From JAIEPT01 sp038217425 (GTDB lineage: Bacteria; Planctomycetota; Planctomycetia; Gemmatales; Gemmataceae), in contig JBBQPM010000069.1 of the NCBI GenBank assembly GCA_038217425.1, positions 1 to 31,451 of the forward strand: DNA of 31,451 bases, written 5' to 3'. A program made the translations under genes and the position numbers. The notes beneath the pieces are model-generated. The model saw nothing but the letters and a program-made list of their open reading frames with translations, was not told where the DNA came from and did not search any database. Of this stretch, positions 21,205 through 28,496 are shown in pieces. Within the stretch, counting starts at the first letter, position 1. The number at the start of each line of letters is the position of its first letter.

Positions 21205-22609
21205 CGTCCGGGGCCTCCTCGGGTGTGGTCGGTTGTGCCTGGGCCGAGGTCAGGCCCAGCTCGTTCATCAGCGCCAGTTCTTTCGCACGCTGGCGAAGCT
21301 GCATTTCCCAGTCCTGGCCGCGCCGCGCGTACTCGTCCGCGAGCGTGGTCGTGTGGTTGGCGAGCCGCGTCGCCTGGGCGTTGGCTTCCTTGGCGGGATC
21401 GACGTGCTCCTGCCCGTCCCAGAACCACTGATGCGGCCAGTCGGCGAACGGCCCCAACTCGCCCGGCAGAAGTCCTGGGATGAGCGCCGCCTCGTCGAGC
21501 CAGGCCGCCAGAAGCCGATCGAGGACCGCTTCTTCCAAATGGGCCTGTTCCACGCGAATCGACTTGAAGTAGGTCTGGTGGTCTAGTCGGCCCGACGCGT
21601 AGTTGTAGCCCGACGAATTGCCGGCTGCGACGTTGAACGGCATGTTCAGACAGCGGGCGATCTCGTTGAGGATCTCCTTTTTGAATTCGGCATAGGTCGT
21701 CGCCGGCTGCTCCGCGTGGAGCTGGCTCATCTTCCAGCCTCCCGGCATGGTCACCAGCGCCCGCGACTCCAGCTCGATCGGCTCGAAAGGCTCGGCCGCA
21801 TCCGCTTCGCCGTTGGCCGGGGCATCGGTGTAGAGGATGCCGGCGAAGTCGGCGGCTGTCTCGGCGGCGGCCAGCACCGCCAAAGTGAAGCGTCGGAGCT
21901 GGGCGAACAGCGGCAGCGCCGGCGTGATGTCGGGGATCCCCCGCGCCTGACCGGGCCGGTCGGCGCGGAACCAGTGAAGGACCGACTCGGCCGGCACGCG
22001 GTCGTAAGTGAGCGAGGTTTTCGAAGCCCCGTCTCCGGGGTGTTGTTTGAGCACGTGGTATTCAAGCGGATTGCCGGCCGCGTCTAAGACGATGCCGTCG
22101 ACGCCACGGAGCGTGCCGTCCGGCGTGGAGACGAGGTCGGCTTCGATCAGCCGCAAGTCGAGCTGAACGGGAGTCGTCAATTTCGGATTGCTGGTGAGCA
22201 GGCCGAAGCCCTCGCCATCGCCCGCGCGGGCCATCCGCAGCGTTCGCAGCTTCGCGGCGAGTCCGATGGCCTGCGCCCAGGCAACAAATGATTGCTCGAT
22301 GCGTCGGTTGGCCTCGGCGTCGTCGGTGAGCATCTGCAGACGCGGACCTGTCCCGACGACGTCGTGGGCCAGGGTCAGGACAATTCCCCTCGCGTAGCTG
22401 TTGTTGGCGATCTCGTAGCGAGAGCGGTTGCGCAAGATGCGGCGTACTTCGGGGCTATTGGCGCCGTTGGCCGACAGTCCGTCGGCGTTGGCCCAATGGC
22501 GGCGGTTGTCAGGAGAGATGCTGGCCGCGTCGTAGCGGGCCTGCACCTTCCGGCCACGGACCGGCCGCGTGGCGGCGGAGCGAAACAGTTTGGACAGGAG
22601 CGTGAACAC
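21158..22609 (-). CDS. Phage portal protein (lambda family)
   Basis: 483 residues from GTG 22609, immediately after the previous stop. It forms the ring at the capsid vertex for DNA entry and exit. Family features include an N-terminal basic segment, the RRILRNRSRYEIANNSYARG stretch, VVGTGPRLQ, LRLIEADLVSTPDG, AGNPLEYHVLKQHPGD, HWFRADRPGQARGIPDITPA, and LNMPFNVAAGNSSGYNYASG near the C-terminal third, all as in lambda gpB-like portals. The acidic Glu/Asp C-terminal tail overlaps the next gene by 47 bases. Ribosome site is weak, so translation is probably coupled to the 65-residue gene. Confidence 0.9.
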   Translation of the reverse strand: MFTLLSKLFRSAATRPVRGRKVQARYDAASISPDNRRHWANADGLSANGANSPEVRRILRNRSRYEIANNSYARGIVLTLAHDVVGTGPRLQMLTDDAEANRRIEQSFVAWAQAIGLAAKLRTLRMARAGDGEGFGLLTSNPKLTTPVQLDLRLIEADLVSTPDGTLRGVDGIVLDAAGNPLEYHVLKQHPGDGASKTSLTYDRVPAESVLHWFRADRPGQARGIPDITPALPLFAQLRRFTLAVLAAAETAADFAGILYTDAPANGEADAAEPFEPIELESRALVTMPGGWKMSQLHAEQPATTYAEFKKEILNEIARCLNMPFNVAAGNSSGYNYASGRLDHQTYFKSIRVEQAHLEEAVLDRLLAAWLDEAALIPGLLPGELGPFADWPHQWFWDGQEHVDPAKEANAQATRLANHTTTLADEYARRGQDWEMQLRQRAKELALMNELGLTSAQAQPTTPEEAPDDEAEDADKLAEQHAA

Positions 22610-22807
22610 TCAATCAATCCCCGGCGGCACGAGTTTATTGAAACGCAGTCCACGCTTTCGCTCAGCGGCCGCGCGCTTGGCGGCGAGGTAACGATCCGCT
22701 TCGATCTGATCGGGCAGCGGATGCTGCTCGACGCTCCCCGCGTCGCCGGCAACTTTGGCCGGCCCCTTCGCGTTCTTCTCCAGGATCTCGTCCAGGTCAT
22801 CGGCCAT
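22610..22807 (-). CDS. Small conserved phage head-region protein
   Basis: 65 residues (ADDLDEILEKNAKGPAKVAG, then DQIEADRYLAAKRAAAERKR). It is highly charged and helical with no recognised motif. It sits between large terminase and portal, the slot of GpW-like head-joining proteins, and its length is close to that family, but I see no clear GpW signature. The stop is directly followed by the portal GTG, so the two are coupled. Confidence 0.6.
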   Translation of the reverse strand: MADDLDEILEKNAKGPAKVAGDAGSVEQHPLPDQIEADRYLAAKRAAAERKRGLRFNKLVPPGID

Positions 22808-22942
22808 GGCGTTGGTTTCTCTCTGGCTTTTGGCTCATGATCGATCTTGGCAATCGGGTGAGGCGGCTACTGGTTACGTATGCCGTCGCAAAGGCGGCTG
22901 TCCGGCTGCGTCCAAAGATTTGCTGCGTTCGCGCGGAAATCG

Positions 22943-25207
22943 TCAGCGTTTGTTCTTGCGCTGCAATTCGGCGAAACTGACTCGCTGCCGATTGGCGGTA
23001 GACTGCACTTGAGTGTTGGGAAGCGAGACGCCCTGGATCGAGGCGGCCACGGCGCAGCCGACCAAACAATCGAACCAATGATTGTCGGCGCGCTCGGGCC
23101 GGGCCTTCCATTCATCGACAGTGCGGCCGCGACCTTCCGTCTTGATGCGATACTCGGCCGTGAGATGCTCGGCGAAGAGCCGGTGCAGCTCAGCCCGATC
23201 GCCGAACAGCGACAAGCAACCCCGCTCGCCCATCGGCACCGCCAGCCGGGCGTGGATAAACGTCTTCCAAAAATTCGCGTCGAAGAGGGCATGCCGTACG
23301 GCACGCTTACCCTGCACGTTGGGCATGCGCCAGTTGTGCCCGATGCGGTCGCCGGGACGCCGTTTGTACTCGGAGAACGGCTGACTCGACGCGCCGACGA
23401 AGCGTCCGTGGCTGGGCAGGACGAGGCCCGCGTGCGCCGATTGGCGGCAGAATTGATACACGACGTCGGTAGAGGATCCCCAGTTCGCGTCGATCAGGCA
23501 GCGTTCGATCCGCAAGGCGGCGCCGTCGTCTCGCAGCCATTCGCGCGACAGGCAGGCCGCCGTCAACGCTTCGAGGCCGGCGTAAATCGAACCTTCCAGC
23601 CCGCTGGCCTTGGTTGCCGCCGTCAGGGTCAGGCGAGCGTCGCGTAGCGTGAAGTACGAACGCTGCTGATCGGGATAGGCGCCATAGTCAAGGACGTAGC
23701 CGGTGAAGTCGTCTTCCCAGGCCGCCACGACGAAGAACAACAGATTGGCCTGCACGTCGACGAACATGGTGACGTGGTTGCAGCCAATCGGCGCTTCGCC
23801 GCGACCCATACGGTTGAACTTGCCTGCGATTTGGTCAACGGTTAGTTCGTTGGATTCGGCCGTCTCTTCGGAGAGCGGTTCGTTCTGATACTCGGCGAAG
23901 AAAGCGGCCTCGTCCTGCAGCTTGAGATTCATGGCATGCTGGAGCGCGGACAGTTCGTCGTAGTTGAATCGTTCCGGCCAGGCGATCACCGAGCCCTCGT
24001 CCATCGCCGCGCGGTGCGTGCGGTAGAACTCCGTCCCTTCGGCGCCGCCGTTGCCTTGCCGCATGCTCTCAGCACGAATCTCCGCGTAGCGCTGCCACAG
24101 CTTCTCGTCGCTGGGAAACGAGTAGACCATCTTGGTCCGCTCGCCGTTCCACTCCGGGTGCTTGTCGCGGCTCAAGATGTTGTCGGCCATGTCGCTGGGC
24201 CGGATTACCGTACACGGCATGATGCCCGAGATCTTCTTCCCCGGCCCGGCCATGCCCAACACGGCCCCGGCCAGGATGCTCTCGCGGGTGGCGCACTGCG
24301 ACAGCGACCGGGCCGACTCATCCGTCTGCGGGTCGTCGAGAACCACCAGCGTGGGACGCACCGTTCGGCCGTCGGCCCTCTTGTACTTCATGCCGCGAAT
24401 GCGTCCCGTGATCCCCGCGACTTTGATGATCGCGCCGGAAGCGTTGCTGCCGGCAACGGTCGGCAAGACGACGTCGCGCGCCGTCCAGCCGATGTGCGTC
24501 CGCTCGCCTTTGTAAAGCTGGCCGTTGCAGCGGTTGGCGATTCCGTCCAAACACTGGATCGGATAAACGACTTCGGGGAAGTCGTCGAGCAATAGGTCGT
24601 TGCCGTCCAGTTCCATCTTGATCGAATCGAGCATGTCCATTGCGTGGCCTTCGTCGGAGCCGATCAGGCACACGAACTCGCGATGGCCAAACAGCACCGC
24701 CCAGATGCAGGCGCACTCGCAGATCGTGCTTTTGCCCGAGCCGCGCGGCATGGCCATCGCGAACAAGCCGCCGCGCAGCACTGCCTGCTCGATCTTGGCG
24801 ATCACCTTCAAGTGGTCCGGCGACCAGGGCAGGTGAAACGTCAGCGGAAAGTACTGCTCGCAGAAGAAGCGGAAGTCCGACGCCGCCTGAAATTTTCGTT
24901 CCGCATTGGCGACCTTCGGGAGCTCGCCGATGTCCCGTCCCGCCAGCGAGATCGCCTGGTTGCGGGCCCGGGCACGCTCCTTTACCTCTTCGTAAGGATC
25001 GCCGCCGTCCGCCGGCCGCGGTGCGTAGCGAATCTGCACCAGCCAAGCGACGTAGCGGAGCAAGTCCACATGCCGCGAATCGCCGATCCGCAAACCCGCG
25101 CGGCTGCGGTGGCGATGCAGTTGCCGCTCATTGATCACCTCGCCGAGCGGCGTCGAGTTGAGCAGACGGCAAAGTTCGCTGGGCCTGAGCTTGCGCGGGT
25201 CAGTCAC
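22943..25207 (-). CDS. Terminase large subunit (GpA-like) with N-terminal HTH
   Basis: 754 residues from 25207, overlapping the upstream stop by eight bases. It is the DNA-packaging motor. Residues ~1-70 (LRPSELCRLLNSTPLGEVIN, then VDLLRYVAWLVQIR) form an HTH-like domain. Walker A is PRGSGKST (154-161) and Walker B is TLVVLDDPQTDES (286-298), with GITGRIRGMKYKRADG between them. The C-terminal nuclease has acidic residues in MFVDVQANL (Asp484), LIDANWG (Asp573) and HWFDCLVGCAV (Asp713), as in GpA/RNase H-fold terminases. A separate downstream small subunit is not seen, so the HTH and the small upstream gene may supply DNA recognition. A 135-base non-coding gap follows it. Confidence 0.9.
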   Translation of the reverse strand: MTDPRKLRPSELCRLLNSTPLGEVINERQLHRHRSRAGLRIGDSRHVDLLRYVAWLVQIRYAPRPADGGDPYEEVKERARARNQAISLAGRDIGELPKVANAERKFQAASDFRFFCEQYFPLTFHLPWSPDHLKVIAKIEQAVLRGGLFAMAMPRGSGKSTICECACIWAVLFGHREFVCLIGSDEGHAMDMLDSIKMELDGNDLLLDDFPEVVYPIQCLDGIANRCNGQLYKGERTHIGWTARDVVLPTVAGSNASGAIIKVAGITGRIRGMKYKRADGRTVRPTLVVLDDPQTDESARSLSQCATRESILAGAVLGMAGPGKKISGIMPCTVIRPSDMADNILSRDKHPEWNGERTKMVYSFPSDEKLWQRYAEIRAESMRQGNGGAEGTEFYRTHRAAMDEGSVIAWPERFNYDELSALQHAMNLKLQDEAAFFAEYQNEPLSEETAESNELTVDQIAGKFNRMGRGEAPIGCNHVTMFVDVQANLLFFVVAAWEDDFTGYVLDYGAYPDQQRSYFTLRDARLTLTAATKASGLEGSIYAGLEALTAACLSREWLRDDGAALRIERCLIDANWGSSTDVVYQFCRQSAHAGLVLPSHGRFVGASSQPFSEYKRRPGDRIGHNWRMPNVQGKRAVRHALFDANFWKTFIHARLAVPMGERGCLSLFGDRAELHRLFAEHLTAEYRIKTEGRGRTVDEWKARPERADNHWFDCLVGCAVAASIQGVSLPNTQVQSTANRQRVSFAELQRKNKR

Positions 25208-25421
25208 GGTGTCCCATCTCCTTCACCAGCCACGCGGCGTAATGCACCAGGTTGATCGTCCCGTCCGCGTTCTGCGGCGCTCCGGCTTCGTGGTCGGCAT
25301 GCAGCAACGCCGCCGGCACCGCGCTGCCCCCGACGCGGCTGAGCAAACGAGCCGCATCTTCGGGCGTCAGCGCGGCCGGATTCAGGCTCGGGCCGATGTT
25401 TCGGTTGGCGTCCTCGGGCAT
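25200..25421 (-). CDS. Small HTH-like protein, candidate terminase small subunit
   Basis: 73 residues, ATG 25421 with GAGGT seven bases upstream; overlaps the large terminase start by eight bases. The core LTPEDAARLLSRVGG and DGTINLVHYAAWLVKE aligns in spacing with the N-terminus of the large terminase (LRPSELCRLLNSTPLG and RHVDLLRYVAWLVQ). It is likely a paralog of that domain and may bind DNA. It is the first gene of the late operon. No enzyme motif. Small-subunit function is inference from position and shape. Confidence 0.6.
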   Translation of the reverse strand: MPEDANRNIGPSLNPAALTPEDAARLLSRVGGSAVPAALLHADHEAGAPQNADGTINLVHYAAWLVKEMGHRD

Positions 25422-25546
25422 GCGAAATACCTCAAAAACCCTGCAAATAATCAGGCGAATTGACTGGATGTCGCTCTGGAAGCGAGGTAACTCATGTCAC
25501 GCGCGGACGCGAATCCCGCGGAACCAACGAACCAACCGAGACGACC
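25422..25546. promoter_or_regulatory. Divergent intergenic region between late operon and plus-strand cassette
   Basis: These 125 bases separate two divergent starts, so promoters for both the late operon (minus) and the amidoligase cassette (plus) are expected here. TTGACT at 25460-25465 is a possible plus-strand -35 box, but no good -10 is found at 16-18 bases. No operator dyad is obvious. Confidence 0.35.
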
Positions 25547-26434
25547 ATGCCGACCAACCGACCCGCCCCGCCAGACGCCTTTCCCCTGGATGCCGCCGAC
25601 CTGACTTTCGGAGTCGAGATCGAGACCATCGCCCCCGACGCCGCCATCGCAGATGGCCTGCGGATCGGACCTTACCGGGGCGGAGTCCAGGTACCCTACC
25701 TGCCGCAAGGCTGGACCGCTGAGCACGACGCCTCCCTCAGCGGAGGCGGCGAGGGCCGCCCCTGCGAGATCGTCAGCCCGATCCTTCGCGGCCCCGAAGG
25801 GATCGCCCAGGTCGCCGAGGTCTTGCGGATGCTCGAGGCCAAGGGGCACCGGGTCAACGCGAGCTGCGGAGTCCACGTCCACGTCGGCTGGAAACGCCAT
25901 TGGCCCAGCGAGGCGCTGGCCCGGCTGGTGACCATCGTCGCCTACGTCGAGAAGGGACTGTACGCGATCACCGGAACCAAGCAGCGCGAACGGGGACGGT
26001 TCTGCGGCGGCGTCCGCCGCTACGGCGACCAACAAGAAGCAAAGGACCGCATCGAACGCGGCCGTTACCACGCCCTCAACCTGACCAACCTCGCGCTGGG
26101 CGCCAAGGACACGGTGGAGTTCCGGGTCTTCTCCGGCTCGCTCCAGGCGGTGAAGGTGGTCGGCTGGGTTCAGGTCTGCCTGGGTCTGGTGCAGCGGGCC
26201 TTGGCCGCCAAGCGGATGCCGAGCTTTAGCCCCAAGCCCCTGAAAGGCGGCTGGAAAAAAGCGGGCGAAGGCCAGAGCGAAGCGGAGCGACTGATCGGCT
26301 ACCTCGCCTGGGGACCGGGCTACGCCCGCTTGCATGGCGGCCGCTCTTTCGGCTGGATCGCCAACGGCTTCGACCAAGACCAGATCAAGACCGAGTTTCG
26401 GCGCCTGGCAAAGAAGTACGACGCGCAAGCCTAA
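25547..26434 (+). CDS. Putative amidoligase (glutamine-synthetase-like fold)
   Basis: 295 residues from ATG 25547. Family motifs of the phage/bacterial Amidoligase_2 group are present: FGVEIE (21-26), CEIVSP (73-78), CGVHVHVG (107-114), RYHALN (173-178) and VEFRVFSGS (190-198). These are the metal/ATP-binding acidic and His/Arg residues of a GS-like fold COOH-NH2 ligase. It should form an amide bond using ATP; the acceptor is unknown. It is followed 18 bases later by a class II glutaminase that could supply ammonia. Both lie on the strand opposite the phage operons. The ribosome site is weak (CCGAGACG). Candidate targets are a modified nucleotide or base, a peptide, a cell-wall component or a virion protein. 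Confidence 0.85.
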   Translation: MPTNRPAPPDAFPLDAADLTFGVEIETIAPDAAIADGLRIGPYRGGVQVPYLPQGWTAEHDASLSGGGEGRPCEIVSPILRGPEGIAQVAEVLRMLEAKGHRVNASCGVHVHVGWKRHWPSEALARLVTIVAYVEKGLYAITGTKQRERGRFCGGVRRYGDQQEAKDRIERGRYHALNLTNLALGAKDTVEFRVFSGSLQAVKVVGWVQVCLGLVQRALAAKRMPSFSPKPLKGGWKKAGEGQSEAERLIGYLAWGPGYARLHGGRSFGWIANGFDQDQIKTEFRRLAKKYDAQA

Positions 26435-26452
26435 ACCCACGGAGAGAAGATC

Positions 26453-27127
26453 ATGTGCGGACTTTTCGGATTCATCACCAAGACCGGACGCGGCCCTGAC
26501 CTGGATCGCCTCCGCGACATCGCCCTCGAAACGCAGCTTCGAGGCGCTCACGCTTTCGGCCTGGCCTGGGTCACGCCCAACGGCAAGCTCCATGCGTTCA
26601 AACGCCCCGGCCCGGCGGCGATCCATCTCGAAGCGTTGGATCGATGCCGGGACGCGGTCATCCTGGTCGGGCACTGCCGCTACGCGACCCACGGCACGCC
26701 GGAAGACAATCGTAACAACCATCCCCACCGCGCCGGTCGCGGCTGGTTGGTCCACAACGGCGTGGTCCGCAACCATGCCCGCATCGCCGAACGTTACCGC
26801 CTGCTTCCTCAGACCGAGTGCGACAGCGAAGTCTTGAGTTTGCTCCTGGCCAGGATGCGGGGCTCGCTGCAGCGCCGAGCGGCATTGACCGTGGACGCTG
26901 CCGAAGGCCCGCTGGCGTTTCTCGGGGTCTGGACGCGACCGGCACGGCTTCTTCTGGTCCGCCGAGGCAACCCGCTCTGGGTCGGCGAGACGCGCTCCGG
27001 AGCGTACTTCGGCAGCCTCCCAGGCGAACTCCCCGTCGGCGCTCAGCCCATTCCCGAAGGCTACGCGATTGTGCATACGCTCGATCAACGACCACAGGTC
27101 CAAGAGGTCAGTTACATCCGCCGCTGA
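26453..27127 (+). CDS. Class II glutamine amidotransferase
   Basis: 224 residues, ATG 26453 with GGAGAG a few bases upstream. It begins MCGLFGF, so after Met removal Cys is the N-terminal nucleophile. Other glutaminase residues are visible: GHCRYATHG (73-81, Arg76), NNHPH (88-92), HNG (101-103, Asn102/Gly103) and CDSE (123-126, Asp124). It is a stand-alone glutaminase domain with no synthetase part of its own, so it should release ammonia from glutamine for a partner enzyme. The amidoligase next door is the obvious partner. The C-terminal part (VRRGNPLWVGETRSGAYFGS) is as in family members. Confidence 0.9.
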   Translation: MCGLFGFITKTGRGPDLDRLRDIALETQLRGAHAFGLAWVTPNGKLHAFKRPGPAAIHLEALDRCRDAVILVGHCRYATHGTPEDNRNNHPHRAGRGWLVHNGVVRNHARIAERYRLLPQTECDSEVLSLLLARMRGSLQRRAALTVDAAEGPLAFLGVWTRPARLLLVRRGNPLWVGETRSGAYFGSLPGELPVGAQPIPEGYAIVHTLDQRPQVQEVSYIRR

Positions 27128-27164
27128 CGATCCAAGCCGAAACGCGGCGTAGGTTCCGCGTCGT

Positions 27165-27182
27165 CCGGCCGTGGCTGGCCGG
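27165..27182 (+). other. Small GC-rich hairpin between cassette genes
   Basis: CCGGCC, six-base loop, GGCCGG lies between the glutaminase stop and the HARE-HTH ribosome site. There is no following T run, so a terminator is doubtful. It could modulate or protect the message. Chance occurrence in GC-rich DNA is possible. Confidence 0.3.
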
Positions 27183-27232
27183 GCCTGATGATGGCAGCCA
27201 TCCCATCCACTATTCCGCATAGGAGACTTCCC

Positions 27233-27559
27233 ATGACCGCGAAGAAGACGACTAAGAAGCAAACCGCCGCTGAAGCGAAGGCGACCAAGGGCAAGGCCGC
27301 CACGGCCGAAACGCCCACCAAGGACAAGAAGGTGAGTGCGCTCGACGCCGCCGTTAGAGTACTCGAAGAAGCCAACGAGCCGCTGAACACGAAGCAGATG
27401 ATCGAGGCGATGGCTACCAAGGGCTACTGGTCCAGCCCCGACGGCAAGACGCCGCACGCCACGCTTTACGCCGCTATCTTGCGCGAGATCAACCAGAAGA
27501 AGCAGGACGCCCGCTTTCGCAAGACGACCAAGGGCCACTTCGCCGCCAAGAGCAAGTAG
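27233..27559 (+). CDS. HARE-HTH domain protein
   Basis: 108 residues from ATG 27233, chosen because AGGAG (27221-27225) lies seven bases upstream. Residues 1-33 are a Lys/Thr/Ala-rich basic tail. Residues ~35-104 match the HARE-HTH (HB1/ASXL/restriction endonuclease HTH) winged-helix domain: SALDAAVRVLEEANEPLNTK, QMIEAMATKGYW, TPHATLYAAILREI, then ARFRKTTKGHF. This domain is proposed in the literature to read DNA modification or link chromatin-type modifications. It closes the plus-strand cassette. It may be a nucleoid-like or regulatory protein; a general HU-like role is equally possible. Confidence 0.85.
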   Translation: MTAKKTTKKQTAAEAKATKGKAATAETPTKDKKVSALDAAVRVLEEANEPLNTKQMIEAMATKGYWSSPDGKTPHATLYAAILREINQKKQDARFRKTTKGHFAAKSK

Positions 27560-27582
27560 ACTTTCGCCGCCGAGGATCGCCC

Positions 27583-27607
27583 ACGAGGCCCCACGTCGGG
27601 GCCTCGT
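27583..27607. terminator. Strong hairpin between convergent genes
   Basis: ACGAGGCCCC, loop ACGTC, GGGGCCTCGT: a perfect 10-bp stem with five-base loop between the HARE-HTH stop and the DUF1937 stop. As a symmetric hairpin it could end transcripts from both sides. No long T run follows on either strand, so it is not a textbook intrinsic terminator, but position is right. Confidence 0.6.
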
Positions 27608-27627
27608 CCCGTTAGTCGCGTCGGTCT

Positions 27628-28008
27628 TCAAATCGCCGCCTCCGGCCCAACGAGGGCCAACGTGGGCGAACCCTCGGCCTCCAGCAGGCCGGCGTCGAGG
27701 TAGCTCACAGGCTTGCCGAGTTCGCGGGCGATGGCGATCTCCGCCTGCACGCCGACGCTCGCCTTCCATCCTTCGAGCATCAGCACCACCAACTGATCGC
27801 ACCGCGCCAAGTACGCCCGGTCGAACCGTTCCCAGAATCGCCAATCGGTCGGTAGACCGTGTTCGGCCAGTGCGTGGCTGTGGGCGATCGGCGAAAACAC
27901 CACGGCGCCGGCCTTGATCAGCGCCGCTGTCGCCCGGCAAGCGGCGCGGAAACGCTGCTCGCGAATGATGGGGTTGGCGTGCGTGTAAGGGGATGCGAGA
28001 TAGATCAC
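27628..28008 (-). CDS. DUF1937-family protein
   Basis: 126 residues from GTG 28008. The GTG overlaps the HNH stop (GTGA) and is preceded by GGAGGT six bases upstream, which rules out a longer start. The sequence VIYLASPYTHANPIIREQRF, VVFSPIAHSHALAEHGLP, DWRFWERFDRAYLARCDQLV and KASVGVQAEIAIARELGKPV fits DUF1937, distantly related to nucleoside 2-deoxyribosyltransferases (Rossmann-like, short). It may act on nucleotides or bases, consistent with neighbouring DNA-modification genes; activity is not established. Confidence 0.85.
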   Translation of the reverse strand: MIYLASPYTHANPIIREQRFRAACRATAALIKAGAVVFSPIAHSHALAEHGLPTDWRFWERFDRAYLARCDQLVVLMLEGWKASVGVQAEIAIARELGKPVSYLDAGLLEAEGSPTLALVGPEAAI

Positions 28009-28496
28009 GCGCTCACCTCCTCGGTTGCGGCAATGCGCTCCGCCTTCGTACCGGTGAATTGCTCGAACCGTTGGACGATGACCGTAGCGTTTTTGGGCTG
28101 GCGTTTGTCCCAGCGTCGATGGCACGGGATGCAAAGCCATCGGACCCGTAGCGGCTCGTCGTAATCGAAATGGGCGCCCTCGATACGTCGATTTGATGTG
28201 CCGCATTCCTCGCAGGCATTCGGGCGGACAATGTGCCCCGCCTGTATGTGATAGCGCAGCAGGCTTTGGGCGCTGCGGGCTTTCGGAATCGTCCGTCGTG
28301 CTGTCCTTCGTCCCGTCGTTTGTGCTTTGACTTTGCAGGCATACGAGCAGAACCGGCGATTCAACCTGGGCAACAGGAAGATCGTAAGACAAACCGGACA
28401 GATGGTCCACGAGCGTCGCCGACGGTTACCTCCAACCTTACTTGATTGCTGCGAACCGCTCGGATCGAGTTGTTTGAGTTCCTTTAGAATCAACAC
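28005..28496 (-). CDS. HNH endonuclease
   Basis: 163 residues from GTG 28496, backed by a strong AAGGAGG six bases upstream. It overlaps the methyltransferase end by 59 bases in another frame. Two zinc-type clusters appear: CPVC...CSYAC (33-54) and CEEC (95-98) with LCIPCHRRW (121-129). The HNH core is GAHFDYDEPLRVRWLC with His109 and the CIPCH Cys pair. Likely cuts DNA, in phage recombination, packaging or homing. Position directly after a methyltransferase suggests a possible link, but no restriction specificity domain is seen. Confidence 0.8.
   Translation of the reverse strand: MLILKELKQLDPSGSQQSSKVGGNRRRRSWTICPVCLTIFLLPRLNRRFCSYACKVKAQTTGRRTARRTIPKARSAQSLLRYHIQAGHIVRPNACEECGTSNRRIEGAHFDYDEPLRVRWLCIPCHRRWDKRQPKNATVIVQRFEQFTGTKAERIAATEEVSA

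Noticed and set aside
25460..25490. TTGACT as a sigma-70 promoter for the amidoligase
   Set aside because: No acceptable -10 at normal spacing; planctomycete promoters are poorly defined, so not called as a promoter.
25451..27940. Minus-strand open frame of 829 codons opposite the amidoligase cassette
   Set aside because: The plus-strand genes carry conserved catalytic motifs and good ribosome sites; the antisense frame has none.
28009..28410. Longer 260-residue version of the DUF1937 protein
   Set aside because: The extra N-terminus overlaps the HNH gene in another frame, has no motif, and GTG 28008 has GGAGGT at ideal spacing.
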